Positions 49,080 to 61,789 of a stretch of DNA of 64,000 nucleotides are shown piece by piece. The stretch comes from Tamarix chinensis (taxonomy: Eukaryota; Streptophyta; Magnoliopsida; Caryophyllales; Tamaricaceae). A program made the translations under genes and the position numbers. The stretch lies in contig CM060175.1 in the NCBI GenBank assembly GCA_030549775.1, forward strand, positions 105,951,422-106,015,421, in the 5' to 3' direction. Below the pieces are notes generated by a model, which was not told the origin of the DNA, ran no database searches, and saw only the letters and a list, made by a program, of their open reading frames with translations. The first letter of the stretch is position 1, and the number at the start of each line of letters is the position of its first letter.

Positions 49080-50341
49080 GGCGAAGGATGATGGAGAAAA
49101 GGAGAAGGGGAAGACGGAGGGTTGGTGGCAGGCGTGCAAGTCGCCGGTCGGCGACTTATGGCTGGAAGAGGCCTGACATTATTGTAGGTCTAGCATGCTC
49201 GGGAAGGGGAAAAGGAAGGGGGAAAAGGGCATGTGTGAGGAGAGAGAGGGGCTGCAATTGGGTGGTGGAGAGAGTGGGAATGATAGGGAAAGGGATAGGG
49301 GCTGCAGGCTGGAGTGCGGCAGTGTAGAGGCCGCGTGCATGTGCTGAGAAGTGGGAAGGTTGGGCATCGGGGAGAGAGAGGGAGTCAGGGGAGAAGGGAA
49401 AGAAGAAAGGGGTGCGGTGGACCGATCTAGGGAGAAAAGGAAGGAATCGAATAGGGAAGGAATCGATCCAGGTCTGGATGATAGGGGAGGAAGAAGGAAG
49501 GGCGCGTGGGACTGGGCTGCACCGAAGGAGAAGAAAAAAAGGTCTTGGGCCGTGAAGGGTTGGCCAAATTGAGGAAGAGGGAAAAAGAAAAGCAGAAAGA
49601 AGGGGAAAGAAGAAAAGAAAAGAAAAGAAAGAAGATAGGGAAAAAAGGGAATAAGAAAAATAGGTGGGTTGGGGTATTTAGATTATTTTGGTATTTTGGG
49701 ATATTTAAAAATAATAATATTTTAGTAAAATAATAATTAAATTCCTTTTTTAGGTTAATTTAGAATTTTTGAAAGATTTTTCCTAAATTCCATTTTAATT
49801 AGCTAAACATCCTAATTTTTTTCAATTAAATTATTTATAAAATTCCTCTTGATTTTTCCTTAATTACCTCTCTTATTTTAATAAAATATTTTATTTAATT
49901 AACTTCCCTAATAAATTATTAATTTTCCATAATTCTCGAAATGCGGCTTTTGGGGTATTTCAATTATTTTGTATAAAAACATGTAAAGAATGGTTTGAAC
50001 CTTGCTCATAGTGTTGATTCCACTTCAATACTGAGAAACACATAGTGATTAGACTCTAGTGATATTACTCACATAATTTTTACCATATAAGGTTACCTAA
50101 GTTGTTGAAAGTTAAATGATGGTAAAAGATAAATCTATAGGAGTGATGATAAATTGATAAAATTTAAAGTAACAGGTGTTGTTATGTTATTATTAGGAAT
50201 TAGATAATATTTTAATTTGAAAGACACTTTGCTTGTATTATCTTTTAGATAGAATTTAGTTTCCATTTCTATATTGGACATATTCAGATATCATTGTTTA
50301 CATGTAAATAATTAGTATTTTTCTTTTGGTGAGTTCATATA

Positions 50342-50816
50342 TCATTCATATAAGATCCAACTTGGGTCATGCTAGGAAGTGGTGAGATTTGAGGAAATAA
50401 AATTAATTCTTAGTAACTCCTTGAATCAATACTCACAAGAACAACAAAACGTATCAACTCTTAAGATAAATCATAAAAGAATTTTGCAAGCTTCAAACTC
50501 TTACACTTGAGTTAGAAGGAGGGGACTCTCAGTTTTTTGAGAGAAAATGTTACAGCCAAAAACAAGTTGTATTCTTCTTTCATTCTCTCCTTGGCACTTA
50601 TATATGGAGTGCATAATTAAAGGTTACAACTTAGCCAACTAATACATATGATTTGAGATAAAAAAAAATGAATAAAATTACCGAATATACTAACTATGAG
50701 TTTTGGTCATGGTAGTGTATATTTGTGTAGCTATCACTTGACTCACAAGAAAAGGGACAAAGACCATTTTAATCTTATAAGAGACAAAAAGGAGTAAGGA
50801 ATGCCTTATGGCTTTC
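50342..50816 (-). repeat. 3' LTR of G, left part
   Basis: It aligns with 63107 to about 63620 of the 5' LTR (AGATCCAACTTGGGT, GCCAAAAACAAGTTGT and CTTCTTTCATTCTCTCCTTGG are shared). It breaks off at 50817, where solo LTR F starts, and resumes at 58699. Confidence 0.85.
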
Positions 50817-53414
50817 TATAACATCCCCAAAAATTACCATTGAATTTTTTTTAAATGTTAAAACATACACCATAAAAGGGTTAAATGTTTGTTACCAAGA
50901 AAATACTGAAATATATAAACAGTGTTCAACTAAAATAAAACATTAAACTAGAAAGCTGAAATGGTTAATAGCTGGATGCCACTCTCTCCGAGCCCCAACC
51001 CTAGATTACTACAACACACTCTACCCCGATCATATAATCATAATTGACAAAGTCATATAGGGCATCCCCAGTCACCTGCATAGACTCAAGAGGGGATATT
51101 GCTCGTCGGAATGAGAAGCACCCATAAAAGGGATGATAAGTATGTTGTGTATTGAGTAAGGCAATAATACAATCATGTAGGAGTAAAAAATTTAATGGCA
51201 ACACAGTAAGAAATATAATGCTCAGAAGCAGGTTAAAATGGTTCGTTCATTATTATTTGGACTCAGAATAGTTCCATAATTAGTCAACTCATGAATTATG
51301 TCCAAATGAGCTCAAGACTCCACTATTCTCACTGATAGATTGGTAAATAAGATATAACCCTAGGGCAATACACTCTTAGCCACTATTCTCACCGGTGGAT
51401 AAGTTAACAAGGTATAACCAGCCCTGACTTAAGTGATCTTCCACTTTAAATGATTAGTGTCTTATTGGCTTAGATATCACACACACAACCATACACCATT
51501 CAAGTACGACTCTTGCCCTACTACTACCCTGGGCTAACCCTAACCCCTTAGAAACCCTAGTTTCCTAAGTTTTGTATATCCTTATCCCCTATTAATCCTA
51601 TGATTCCTTAGTTTTTCCAACAACCCAAACCTACCATAAAAAAACACTTTTATTCATGAGTTATAGCCCATTTCCCTTATTTCTCACATAGGATAACCAT
51701 TGGCCCCTAGGGTTCCTCCTCGAAACCCTAGTTTTACCTAAATTGGCCTAGCCCATTCTCTATTATTCATTAATCTCTAACTTCCACAACTAAGCATAGA
51801 TTACTATGATTATCTATCCTCTAAAGTTTTGTATCCTAAATTTTTCATTTTGCATATGTGATAACAACCTCCCCAATAGAATCCTCTCAAAACCCTAATT
51901 TCCCCTTAGTAGTTGTATCTACTTCTACTTATCCCACCTGACCATTATACTTAACGCAAAATCCCCACAAAGTATATTCAACATCATAGTTTAGAGGCAC
52001 AACCCAACTCCCCCATTTCCTACATGTGATAATGACTTACTCCTAGGATTTTATATTGCCAAAACCCTAGCTCCACCTACTTAGTACTCTCCCATCCCTT
52101 AGCATATAAGGAATCCCCATTTATTGCCAAGCTACCCAATAATACCATCATCTCCCCTATAACCATCATTAACATCTATCCCTCACTTAGTCACCCCCAG
52201 ACATAAATCATATTAGGCTTAACTCACCCTATATATGGTCAACCCTCTCCATGCAATATCTGCTCTAATCCACTTTTATAATTACCTTAATTATTATTTA
52301 ACATCTCCCAAAGGATATTTAACTAACTTTTTCCTTAGGTTTTCCTCATATGCCATTTTCCACAATATTAATCAAAATGCCCTTAGGTCTCTAAAACCTT
52401 ACCTAAGCCTCATGATTTAAAATATAGGGACATCAACAATATCAAAACATTTAGTACCATATAATAGAATTACACATCAACATATGAACCAACACAGTCA
52501 TATCCACACATATTCTTATCTTAGATCCTTACAAGGTAAGCTGCACAACAACCCTAGAATGTGTAATATTTCATGCAAACATATAATAAAATCACATAAA
52601 AATAATGTCCTAGCTATGATTGTATCCTTACCGAAATGACTTCAATCTTGAAGAAAGAATAACATGTGCCTCCTCTCCTATGGTCATCGAAACAATACCT
52701 AAAAATGGGAATACCTGAACTTAGGTTATCTTATTCTTTTTCTTCCTCCCCCTTTTTTTTAACGAAATGATGATGATGATGATAAATTCAATTAAACGGA
52801 ACTCAAAATGGAGGAAAGGGAAGTGGCGATGATGAGAATAGGTAAGAGAAGTGGAGGGCGGCATAGTGGTAGTGGCGGCATAAAGTATGGAGTAGGTTTT
52901 TTTATTGGGAAAAAGGAGTGGGGGTTAGCCTTTTGGAGGTTGAGGGTAGTGGTGGCACCAGGTAGACTAATGGTAAGGAGATGGGTCATGACGGTGGTCA
53001 CGATGACCTATGGTGGCGTAGCCAAAAGGAAGGGATGATAAAAGAGGGTAAATGAAGGGGAGAAGATGGTGGAGAGGGCTGGCTACATAGGTTGGGCACT
53101 TGTACAATGGGTTGAGGTGTGGTAGCAGTGTAGAGAATGGAGAATAGGTCAGTGGTGGTAGTGGTGCAAGGTGGTGTAGGGTGGCGCCGAGTGGAATGAC
53201 CTGCCCTCTTTATAGGATTGAGGAGGGAAACAAAAAGGGATAAGGAAGGAAATGAGGGGCTTAGTAGGTGCAAGGAGGTGTAAGGAAGGAAGAGGGGAGG
53301 ATTCTGGGGGTGGCATGGCCTAACTGTGATGGTGGTGGTGGCAGAAGGCTTAAATATGGGAGTATAGGGGTGTAGGTCAACGAGGGAGAAGAAGGGAGAT
53401 AGTAGTGCTGGGGG

Positions 53415-53422
53415 TATTTATA
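53415..53422 (-). promoter_or_regulatory. TATA box of solo LTR F
   Basis: The minus strand reads TTATAAATACCCCC, aligned with the other members of the family. Confidence 0.6.
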
Positions 53423-53795
53423 AGTTGTAGGGGTGGATGAGGAAAAAGGAGGACGTGGATAAGGTGGTTAGTCACAGGGCGACATAACAGTGACAGGGTA
53501 GGATGGTGTAGGCCAAGTGCAGGGGTCGTGCAGTGCAGAGGGTGCAGGGGGTGCATGCAAGGGGGTCGTGTAGGGAGGGACCATGAAGGTGCATGTTATC
53601 ATGCATGTCTTGAATGGACGAGAAGGGAAAGAAGGAGGGTGAGGTTAATTAGGTTGCAATTTTGTAGGGGGGAAAATGGAAGGGGGGATTATGCAGGGTC
53701 TGCATGCGAGAGGTAGGAGACGGGGAGATAAAAGGAAAAGAGGAAAGAAAAGGGGAGAAAAAAAGGAAAAAGAAGAAAAGAGGGGAAGGGGTTGG

Positions 53796-56700
53796 TGTAA
53801 CACCCCTAAATTAACTACTAATTTTTTTTCATTTTTAAGTAGAAGCATTAAAATAATATAACAGGTGTTACCGCAACGCATAGCACGAGTCTAGTCCATG
53901 CCTTTCTCGTACTATGTGTAAGGCTAAAACATTACAATAAATAAATCAAAACTTACAGAAATAGATATAAATAGAAAATGAATTTAATAATTTAAATATA
54001 ATAATAGAGTATGGAGTACATGCTCTAGATAATATAATATATAAAAATGGAATAAAAGAGATGAAGAGTCCTAACCTCGAGGTATAAACCCGTATCACTC
54101 CATCTGAGGAACCGCCTCAAAGTTAACAAAATCATCATCATATACCTACAACGCAAAGTCTACAAATATGTAGTATCAATACGCATCTTTTACTGAGTAA
54201 TACAACTATCTTAAAGAGATAATATTGTATATGAGACCCATTCGAAGAAAGCAATAGAGCATATAATAACAAGATGATATCATGCTTACATATATATGTT
54301 AATTGAGAATATAAAATTCAACCATCAAGCATAAAATAATGTAATATGATTTTATGGGTAGATAGGATCCATTGGTTATTATATTTTATCATTGTGATCA
54401 TAACCAATTTATTATATTAAATTGAGGACAGAAACTCAAAGAAACCATAACAACTAATCTAGTACTCAAATGGTACTAGCCCTAGCTCACCCGCCCAAAA
54501 ATGTAACCAAACTACCAAATAATTGGATACCTAATCACTTAAGTATGCATACCCCCTATAAGGCCAAAATATATCGAGACACCTATAGAGTAGAAAAGTG
54601 CCTCTCCGAACCTCGTAAGGCACCCGGGATCATAGAATAAAAAACACCAAAATGGTACCAAGTGAATATCAAATCTAACTCAGATAGCTATCTTAAGTGG
54701 TACAGGTTCCAACTCAAGATATTTTACTTTAAGTGATTAATGTTTTATCAAAGATTTAGGTTGAATAAGAACAAGGCCACAGAACATCACTTAATCACTT
54801 CTTTGAACATAAACCAATTAGTTTATCAAATTTTGATATTATCTATGCACTTAATCCATAGAGGAATCAACGTTCAAACTATTTAGAGCACAAAGGCCCA
54901 TTAACATGTCATTCAAGCCCAATTAAATACATGAGGCATTAAAGCCCAAGGGATATTATTAAAGCATGAAATACCAAGGAAGATTATTAAGGCATTAAAG
55001 TCTAAGTTCCATGCCACGAAAGGATCAATAGCCAACATTAAAGTCAACCAAAGGTTCACTTATAAGGCTAAATTAAATAACTAGTCTAAAGACATATAAA
55101 ATGACTAAAATGTAAATAAGATCAACTAATTTCACTTAATATCAAGAGACGTGTATTTCATGCTAAAAATTATTACACTTAACCAATTATTTTCTTAGGA
55201 TGAAATATAAATAGGACACCAAGATAAAATATTAATATTCTTCAATACACCCAAAATGTCTCTTTCTCTTTTTCTTTTTCTTGGTTAATTAATTATTTTA
55301 GCTAAGGTCTCTAAGTCTACTCATAAATGTTACCCAAGTGTTAAAATTATACATTTTAATTTCTTTTTATTAATATAATATTCATTTAGGTCTCAAAATT
55401 TTCAAAATTTTACATGTAATGGCCAAAATGTCATTGTTCACCAAAAATTACCTTATACTTCTAAACTTTGTAACTTACTCTAAACAACATCAAACCCTAA
55501 TATATCATATACCAAATTTTATGCAAAAGATACAAGGAATACAATGGTGTACTTAAAATGTTCAAAAACAATCTATATTTCCCAATGTACCCATGGCCGA
55601 ATATGTATAACCTTTAAAAAAAATTCATTTTAACTCTAAATGTTCCAAAACGTAGCTTCTATACACTATCATACATACAATGGAATACTTAGATAAATTT
55701 CAAACAACCAAAACTCACATAAAATAACAAGGATGAGATCTAAACTACTTGAATCTAGGCATATTCATCACAACTATGTTGGAAATTCAGCACTACTCTA
55801 CTAAACATTCATCACTACTCCACTAAATATTTATCACCTTTCCAACAGATATAAAAACATGTAAAAATCACACAAACTATCTTCTCATTAGATTTTCATA
55901 CTTATACATATAAGATAGAAACATACACATGTCATAAAATATTTTTCAAGATATTATTTTATACTTATAATTAAAATAAATCTAGCCATGCATAAAAGAA
56001 CATATAATACATCTAACACAAAATCCTATTTCTAAAGGTAATTTTAGTTACCAAAATTCTTAAACTCCTTAGAAAAACTAAAATAAGGAATCTAACAATT
56101 ACTGATCTAAACCCACTTGGTCGCCTTCAAGAATATAAGATAAAAGAGTTAGATAAACCAAGATTAATAAATAAGAAAAATGGGAAGAAAGGAATTGAAA
56201 TGGAAGAGATTACTCTAAAGTAGAAAGGCTTGAAAACTACCAAAAAAACAAGCAATAACCTCCAGGAAATGATAGATTAAGGTTTTGGAGGGTTAAAAGA
56301 AGGAAACTAAGGAGGAAAGAAGGGAGGAAAGGCACGAAATCTCTGCTGCAACACACTCAACAACTACAGCAAAAACTCCAAGGTTGCTCGGCAAGGAAGA
56401 TAAGAGAGAAAAAAGGAGAGGGTAGAGGAACGATTTCCTTGGTAAGAAGGGTCCCTAGATGAGATATAATATGCAAGGAAGAATTAAAAAACAATAAGAT
56501 ATGGTAAAGGAAGCAAGGGCGGCGAATGGTAGTTGCTGGAAGTCATAAAAAAATCAGCTTTCCTCATTTTGCGAAGATGGTTGGTAAGCAAAAGTTTAGA
56601 TATGAATAAGCTCGAAGGAGCTCGACTTCAGAGATGTAAATTATATGCGGTCTTAGTATGTGATTCAATTTGAAAGAAACAAAATTTAAAGGAATAAGAC

Positions 56701-57799
56701 AACCAAAGAGAGAGAATGAGTTGTTGTAAGTTGGAAAGTAATCAACTTTGCACTCTACTGAAATTCATAATTTTATGTATATTTAAAAATTAGAACGCAT
56801 GATTTAGAAAAATAAGAGTGAGATCTAATATGGAGGAGTATGGATTGATTTTTTTTTTAGCTTTATCCTCACTTGAGTGCTATGATTAGGGGTGTGAGAG
56901 AGATGTTAGGCTATGGTTGAGTGTGTTATAGAAATATCATAAAATTATAATTATGGTACTAGTTGTATTTTTTTATTGAGAGAAAGGTAACCAAGTTAAA
57001 AATCTAATTTAATTTGGTTATGAGACTAATGAAATATTGTCAAGAATATTGGTTTCATTTTATTTTGATTAATTAAATTGCAAGAAAGTCTAATAATGAG
57101 CACTTATTAAGAAAAATATCAATTGAATTCTAAAAATCATAAAAAAAAATTATGAAAATGTTTAGAATAATCTTATAAACTCAAATATATAAAACTATTG
57201 AGTATTAGAGTTGGTTTGAAGCTAACCTGATGAAAAATGAGTAAACATGGCAAAAACAAATAAATTATGACACTATATTGTTTGCACAAATGCACAAAAT
57301 TAATAATGGGGGTCCAAATAAATATGGATTGATGCAGAATATTTTAGTAAACCAAATATATATAAAATATTTGTTCACAGAACTCATTTGATAACCAATG
57401 TATTCAAAGTAGCAAAAATGTCTAAAATTGTCTAATAACATGAACGAATTTTTCGGCGATTCAATGATTTGGAAGGAAAGGGTGAAATATGAATGAAAAT
57501 AATGAACGAATGAACTCAAAAATATTTTTTGATCAATACACAAATTTTAAAGAGGTCAAAAAGAGTGAAAACGCAAGAATATGAAGAATTGTAATAAATG
57601 TGTTTTACATAAATAAGAGAAATGGTAGATGAAAAGTCTAAAAATTAACACGAATGGAATGAGACTTGATAATAGATATATATATATATATATATACGCA
57701 CATACATATATTTGTGTGTGTGTGTGTGTGTGTGTGTTTAGATGTGCAACTAGGCCAATGATATATGGTAATTAGAATTTGAGAGAATGGGGTATTATA
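53796..57799 (-). mobile_element. B: 4.0-kb non-coding LTR of the A family, inserted in F
   Basis: It starts TGTAACACCCC and ends GGGGTATTATA. The flanks are GTTGG (53791-53795) and GTTTG (57800-57804), four of five matching. Joining the flanks restores the GGGGTTGGCC context seen in D. It is colinear with A for nearly its whole length. No coding sequence. A TA tract and a (TG)12 tract lie near the right end. Confidence 0.8.
57713..57737. repeat. (TG)12 microsatellite at the right end of B
   Basis: Uninterrupted TG run next to a TA tract (57676-57696). It is absent from A, whose right end is rearranged. Confidence 0.9.
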
Positions 57800-57940
57800 G
57801 TTTGGCCGTCACCAGAGGAAAAAGAAAAAGGGGAGAAGGGAAAGGAGTTGGGCCGATTAGGGGAGACAGGAAAAGAATAGGAGAGAGAGGATGCTTGGGC
57901 CAGTCGCAACGCAGCCAAGCGAGGCAGGAAGAAGGAGAGA

Positions 57941-58406
57941 GAAGAAGAAGAAGAAGAAGAAGAAGAAGAAGAAGAAGAAGAAGAAGAAGAAGAAGAAGAA
58001 GAAGAAGAAGAAGAAGAAGAAGAAGAAGAAGAAGAAGAAGAAGAAGAAGAAGAAGAAGAAGAAGAAGAAGAAGAAGAAGAAGAAGAAGAAGAAGAAGAAG
58101 AAGAAGAAAGAAGAAGAAGAAGAAGAAGAAGAAGAAGAAGAAGAAGAAGAAGAAGAAGAAGAAGAAGAAGAAGAAGAAGAAGAAGAAGAAGAAGAAGAAG
58201 AAGAAGAAGAAGAAGAAGAAGAAGAAGAAGAAGAAGAAGAAGAAGAAGAAGAAGAAGAAGAAGAAGAAGAAGAAGAAGAAGAAGAAGAAGAAGAAGAAGA
58301 AGAAGAAGAAGAAGAAGAAGAAGAAGAAGAAGAAGAAGAAGAAGAAGAAGAAGAAGAAGAAGAAGAAGAAGAAGAAGGAGAAGAAGAAGAAGAAGAAGAA
58401 GAAGAA
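57941..58406 (+). repeat. (GAA)n expansion, about 466 bp
   Basis: About 155 GAA triplets with only two interruptions (an extra A near 58108 and GGA near 58377). It occupies the place of the mixed purine tract of D (49560-49660), so it is an expansion of a family feature. Long poly-Arg/Lys/Glu reading frames here are artefacts of the repeat. Confidence 0.97.
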
Positions 58407-58614
58407 AAGCAGAAAGGAGAAAAAAGAAAAAAGAAAAAAAAGAGAGAAAAAGGGAAAGAAAGAAAAAAAGAAAAGGATTGTGGGGTTTTTAGTTTAGGGT
58501 TTTGAGGAATTTTTTGGAAATTATAAAAATAATTAAAAATTATTATAATTTATTTTAGGCTAAATAATTAAAATAATTTCTCGAAATAAGGCTAGATAAT
58601 AATTTTTAATTATC

Positions 58615-58646
<32 letters not shown>

Positions 58647-58698
58647 TGTACATATATTTTATTTTATTTATACTTATGAAATTGTTTGGGGTATTACA

Positions 58699-59077
58699 CC
58701 TTGATCTTCCAAAAAATCTACATTGTTCTTTTCAAGTGTTGAAAATGACTTATCATATAACTTGAGAGGGAATTGTGGTTGTTTTGGTGTGGCTATTATA
58801 AGTGCAGAATGGGCTAAGTTTTAGTGGCATTTTTGGAGCTAAAATAATAAAATAAAATGGAATAAAAAGGGTGGGAAAAGTAGAGAAAAAACGTGGCTAA
58901 AAGCTAGCTCTTTTGGGGGTGTTATTTATTAGGGGTGGTAAAAAGTTGACAAGATTTACATGGCTAGTTATTTTTTTTAGGAGTGATCAATTTGTCCAAA
59001 TACGGAGATTTTTGTGACTCTCAAAATTGGAAAAATTAATGACAAGATTGTGATCATCAAATGAGGATGCTCCCACA
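58699..59077 (-). repeat. 3' LTR of G, right part (LTR start)
   Basis: It aligns with about 63640-63991 (TCTACATTGTTC, CATATAACTTGAGAGGGA, GTGCAGAATGGGCT and TTGTGATCAT are shared). The minus-strand LTR begins TGTGGGAGCATCC at 59077. Confidence 0.85.
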
Positions 59078-59093
59078 TCATCCTCTCCCTCTT
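59078..59093 (-). other. Polypurine tract of G
   Basis: The minus strand reads AAGAGGGAGAGGATGA immediately before the LTR start TGTGGG. This is the normal position for plus-strand priming. Confidence 0.75.
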
Positions 59094-59099
59094 AAAAAG

Positions 59100-61771
59100 T
59101 AGCCTCCTTGACTCTAAATGGTTCATCATGAATGTAAAGAAGTAAATACATTTGATATATCTCCCATTTCCTTTGGTAACTCTAATTTATACTCTTTATC
59201 ACCAACCTTTTCAATGAATTTGTACGGGCCATCACTTCTAGGCATGATTTCGTTCTTTCATTTAGAAGTAAATCATTCCTTCCTAAGGTGAAGCCAAACT
59301 AGGTCACCTGGCTCATACAAGTGTTGTTCGTTGGCTTTATCCTGTATATTTCATTAACCCTTTTATTTTTTATCTCACATGCTCATGATGCTTCTTCATT
59401 GACCTAACCCTTTCTTGTGCCTCAAATTTAGTGTGGGCCTCGATGGGAAGTGGTAAGAGATTGAAGGGAGTAGTAGAGTTCACTCCATATATTACTTCAA
59501 AAGGAGAGCAACCTATAACATAGGTTGGTGATCAATTGTAGGCAAACTCAGCATGAGATATTTTGGTGTCCCAATCTTTTAAGAATTTTTGAACCAAACT
59601 TATTAGGAGCATGGTGATGATCCTATTGGTGACCTCGGTTTACCCATCAATTTGTGGATGGTAGGCGGTATCAAATAGGAGTTTAGTACCCACTAGCCTC
59701 CATAAGGTCTTCCAGAAATAGCTAAGGAACTTATTATCTCACAAGTTTGGGCTAATAAAAATGCTTACTAAGTACGTCCATGGTTTTGTTAATGACGAAG
59801 TATCCAGCTAGTCCTCCTCTATGCACTTTCCCTAAAAGTAATTCTCTTATGGAACATTTGGGAATGAAAAGCTTGTTGTTCATGAAGAGGAACCCTTCTT
59901 GGATGAAAAATGAGCTTCTCTTCTTGTCTTGATCCTTGAAATAGCAGCCAAAGTCTTTGTCTTCCTTGTAGAGTTCCCAAATGCACCCAAACCCCAATAC
60001 TCTAGCTTCTAACAAAGAGAGCATACAATATCTCCTAGAGAGTGCATCTGTTATTACTTTCATATTGCCACTTTTATATTTGGCTACAAAGAAAAATAAT
60101 TGTAAGAATTCTACCTATCTCACATGTCTTGTATTAAGATTGTATTGGCCATTAATGTACTTCAATAACTCATAATATGTGTCTAGCACAAACTGTTAGG
60201 GTCACAAGTAGTGGGACTAATGATCTAGAGCTCTTACCATTATAATTCCTTGTCATATATGTTGTAATTCACCTTAGAGTCATTGAGCTTTTCACTAACA
60301 AAGGTGATTGGTTTACCTTATTATAGTAAAACAACTCCAATGCCACTTCCACTAGCATCACACTCAACATCAAATAATTTGTTGAAGTTAGGTAATGTTA
60401 GGATAGGTTCTTTGCTTAACTTTCCCTTGATTACCTCAAAAGCACCTTATGCGGCCTTTGTCCATTTGAATTCACCCTTCTTCATACATTCAATTATAAC
60501 AGCTAGTAGGATGTTGAAATCCCTAATAAACCTCCTATAAAACAAAGCCTAACCATGAAAGATCTCACTTGTGTAAGGCTCGTAGGTGTGGGTCACGTCT
60601 TGATTCCTTCCACTTTGGATTTATCCATGGCTATACTATCCTTGAACACCACAAAACCTAGAAATGTAACCATAGGTACAAAGAAATCACACTTTTCTAG
60701 CTTAGCATGCAACTTGTGACCTCTAAGTGCTAGAAATACAAATTTTAGATACTTTACATGTTCTTCTTACCTAGATTTATACAAAAGGATATCGTCAAAG
60801 TAAAATAATATAAACTTAGTAATGAATGGATTAAGTACCTCAAACATAAGTCTCATGAAGGTATTATGGGCATTTAACAAGCCAAAGGGCATAGCCATCT
60901 ACTCATACAAACCTTCCTTGGTTTTGAATGCAGTCTTCCACTCATCACCATCTTTCATTCTTATTTGGTAGTAGCCACTCCTTAGGTCAATTTTGAAAAA
61001 AAAAAAAAAGCATGCACCATTTAGGTAACCAAGTATATCATCAAGTCTAGGTATAGGATACCTATACTTGATGATAATGTTGTTGACAACTCTACCATCC
61101 ACACACATTCTTATGGTACCATCTTTCTTTATTACAAGCAAGGTAAGAATTACATAAGAACTAAGGGACTCCCTTATTAAACCCTTAGAAAATAAATCAT
61201 CTTCTTACCTTTGTAACTAAAATGCCTCCTAAGAACATGCATATTACAATGAAACCCTAAAATGCCTCCTTAGGGTTACACCTATAGGCTGCCTTATTAG
61301 GGAGTATAACACCATTTACAAAGTCAATTTGATACTCTATGACTCTAATGGGGGGGGTAATACATAGGGTATGTCATTAGAGAATACATCATCAAACTCC
61401 TCTAACAATACCCTAACCCTTGGTTCAGTACAAGCCTTTCCCTCATTATTCTCTAACAATAACAATAATTAGATTACCTTCCCCTTTACTATAGCCTTAT
61501 CTAGACAATTTTCACCTATGAGTAGAAACTTTTTATAACTCAAATCATTCTGACTAGGCCTAGTAACTAAAGGGGTGAGCACAATCTTCTTCTTACCCAA
61601 CTTCAAGTAATAAGTGTTCTTCCTTCCATCATGTAGGTCACTCCTATCAAATTTCCATGGCCTACCCAAAAGTAAATGACAAGCAGCCATTGGAAAAACA
61701 TCATACGCCACTTCATCTTGATAGGTCTTCCCAATAGAAAAGGTTACCTTCACTTGCTTTGTCACCTCCAC
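59100..61771 (-). pseudogene. Ty3/gypsy pol remnant with internal integrase deletion
   Basis: The protease C-terminal part is at 61469-61771 (HLLLGRPWKFDR). Reverse transcriptase at 60899-61141 has IKKDGTIRMCVD, YRYPIPRLDDIL and KIDLRSGYYQIRM, with a run of Phe from an A-homopolymer at about 60998-61010; LFYFDDILL, with the catalytic Asp pair, follows near 60795. RNase H begins [17 protein letters not shown] near 60370. The 59752-60063 ORF holds DALSRR, FIQEGFLFMNNKL and GGLAGYFVINKT. At about 59728-59746 the integrase zinc finger runs straight into [11 protein letters not shown], so roughly 130-140 codons, including the first two catalytic Asp residues, are missing. TAYHPQIDG and SDGPYKFIEKVG follow. 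Many stops. No chromodomain seen. Confidence 0.85.
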
Positions 61772-61789
61772 TATATTACCATCATTAAT

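Larger units (their letters stand above)
45189..49962 (-). mobile_element. D: 4.77-kb solo LTR of the C family (minus)
   Basis: On the plus strand it starts TATAACACCCCC and ends GGGGTATTTCA, the inverse of C1/C2. The flanking 5-mers ATTAG (45184-45188) and ATTAT (49963-49967) match at four of five. Modules appear in reverse order: the CCACCGGT-type array (45910-46265), AAACCCTA-rich DNA (46530-47110), TAA triplet tracts, a GC-rich part (48470-49560) with a TATA box, and a purine tract (49560-49660). The Pro/Ser-rich ORFs in the GC-rich part (48427-49139) are not conserved in C1 or C2, so I do not call them. Confidence 0.85.
42430..50341 (+). mobile_element. M: copia remnant (plus strand), host of insertions D and G
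   Basis: Gag zinc-knuckle sequence at 45108-45188 is cut by solo LTR D. Protease/pre-integrase sequence resumes at 49963 and is cut again by gypsy element G at 50342. The rest of M would lie right of 63996, outside the window. The left limit is only a guess from an LTR-like promoter region. Confidence 0.6.
45108..50341 (+). pseudogene. Copia gag-protease remnant split by D
   Basis: Before D the frame reads KERDNCFFCLCFGHVKKNYT, a copia CX2CX4HX4C knuckle with the last Cys changed to Tyr. After D, LNLAHSVDSTSILRNT corresponds to the stretch before the protease. NLKDTLLVLSFR and NLVSISILDI, ending near 50290, correspond to the region before the integrase finger. Several stops are present. The solo LTR D at 45189-49962 must be removed to see the continuity. 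Confidence 0.65.
50817..58698 (-). mobile_element. F: solo LTR of the C/D family (minus), interrupted by B
   Basis: On the plus strand it starts TATAACATCCCC and ends GGGGTATTACA. The D-like modules are present: GCTCGTCGGAATGAGAAGCACC, ATTCTCACCGGTGGATAAG, AAACCCTAG-rich DNA (51530-52090), a GC-rich part with a TATA box (53415-53422), and a purine tract now expanded to (GAA)n. It splits the left LTR of G. The 5-mers beside it (CTTTC and CCTTG) match poorly, so the target duplication has decayed or the ends are off by a few bases. Without B it is about 3.9 kb. Confidence 0.75.

Noticed and set aside
48427..49572. Several Pro/Ser-rich or Arg-rich ORFs on both strands in D
   Set aside because: They lie in the GC-rich U3/R part of a solo LTR and are not conserved in C1, C2 or F.
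57787..58505. Long ORFs of poly-Arg/Lys/Glu
   Set aside because: They are the three-frame reading of the (GAA)n repeat and have no other protein features.
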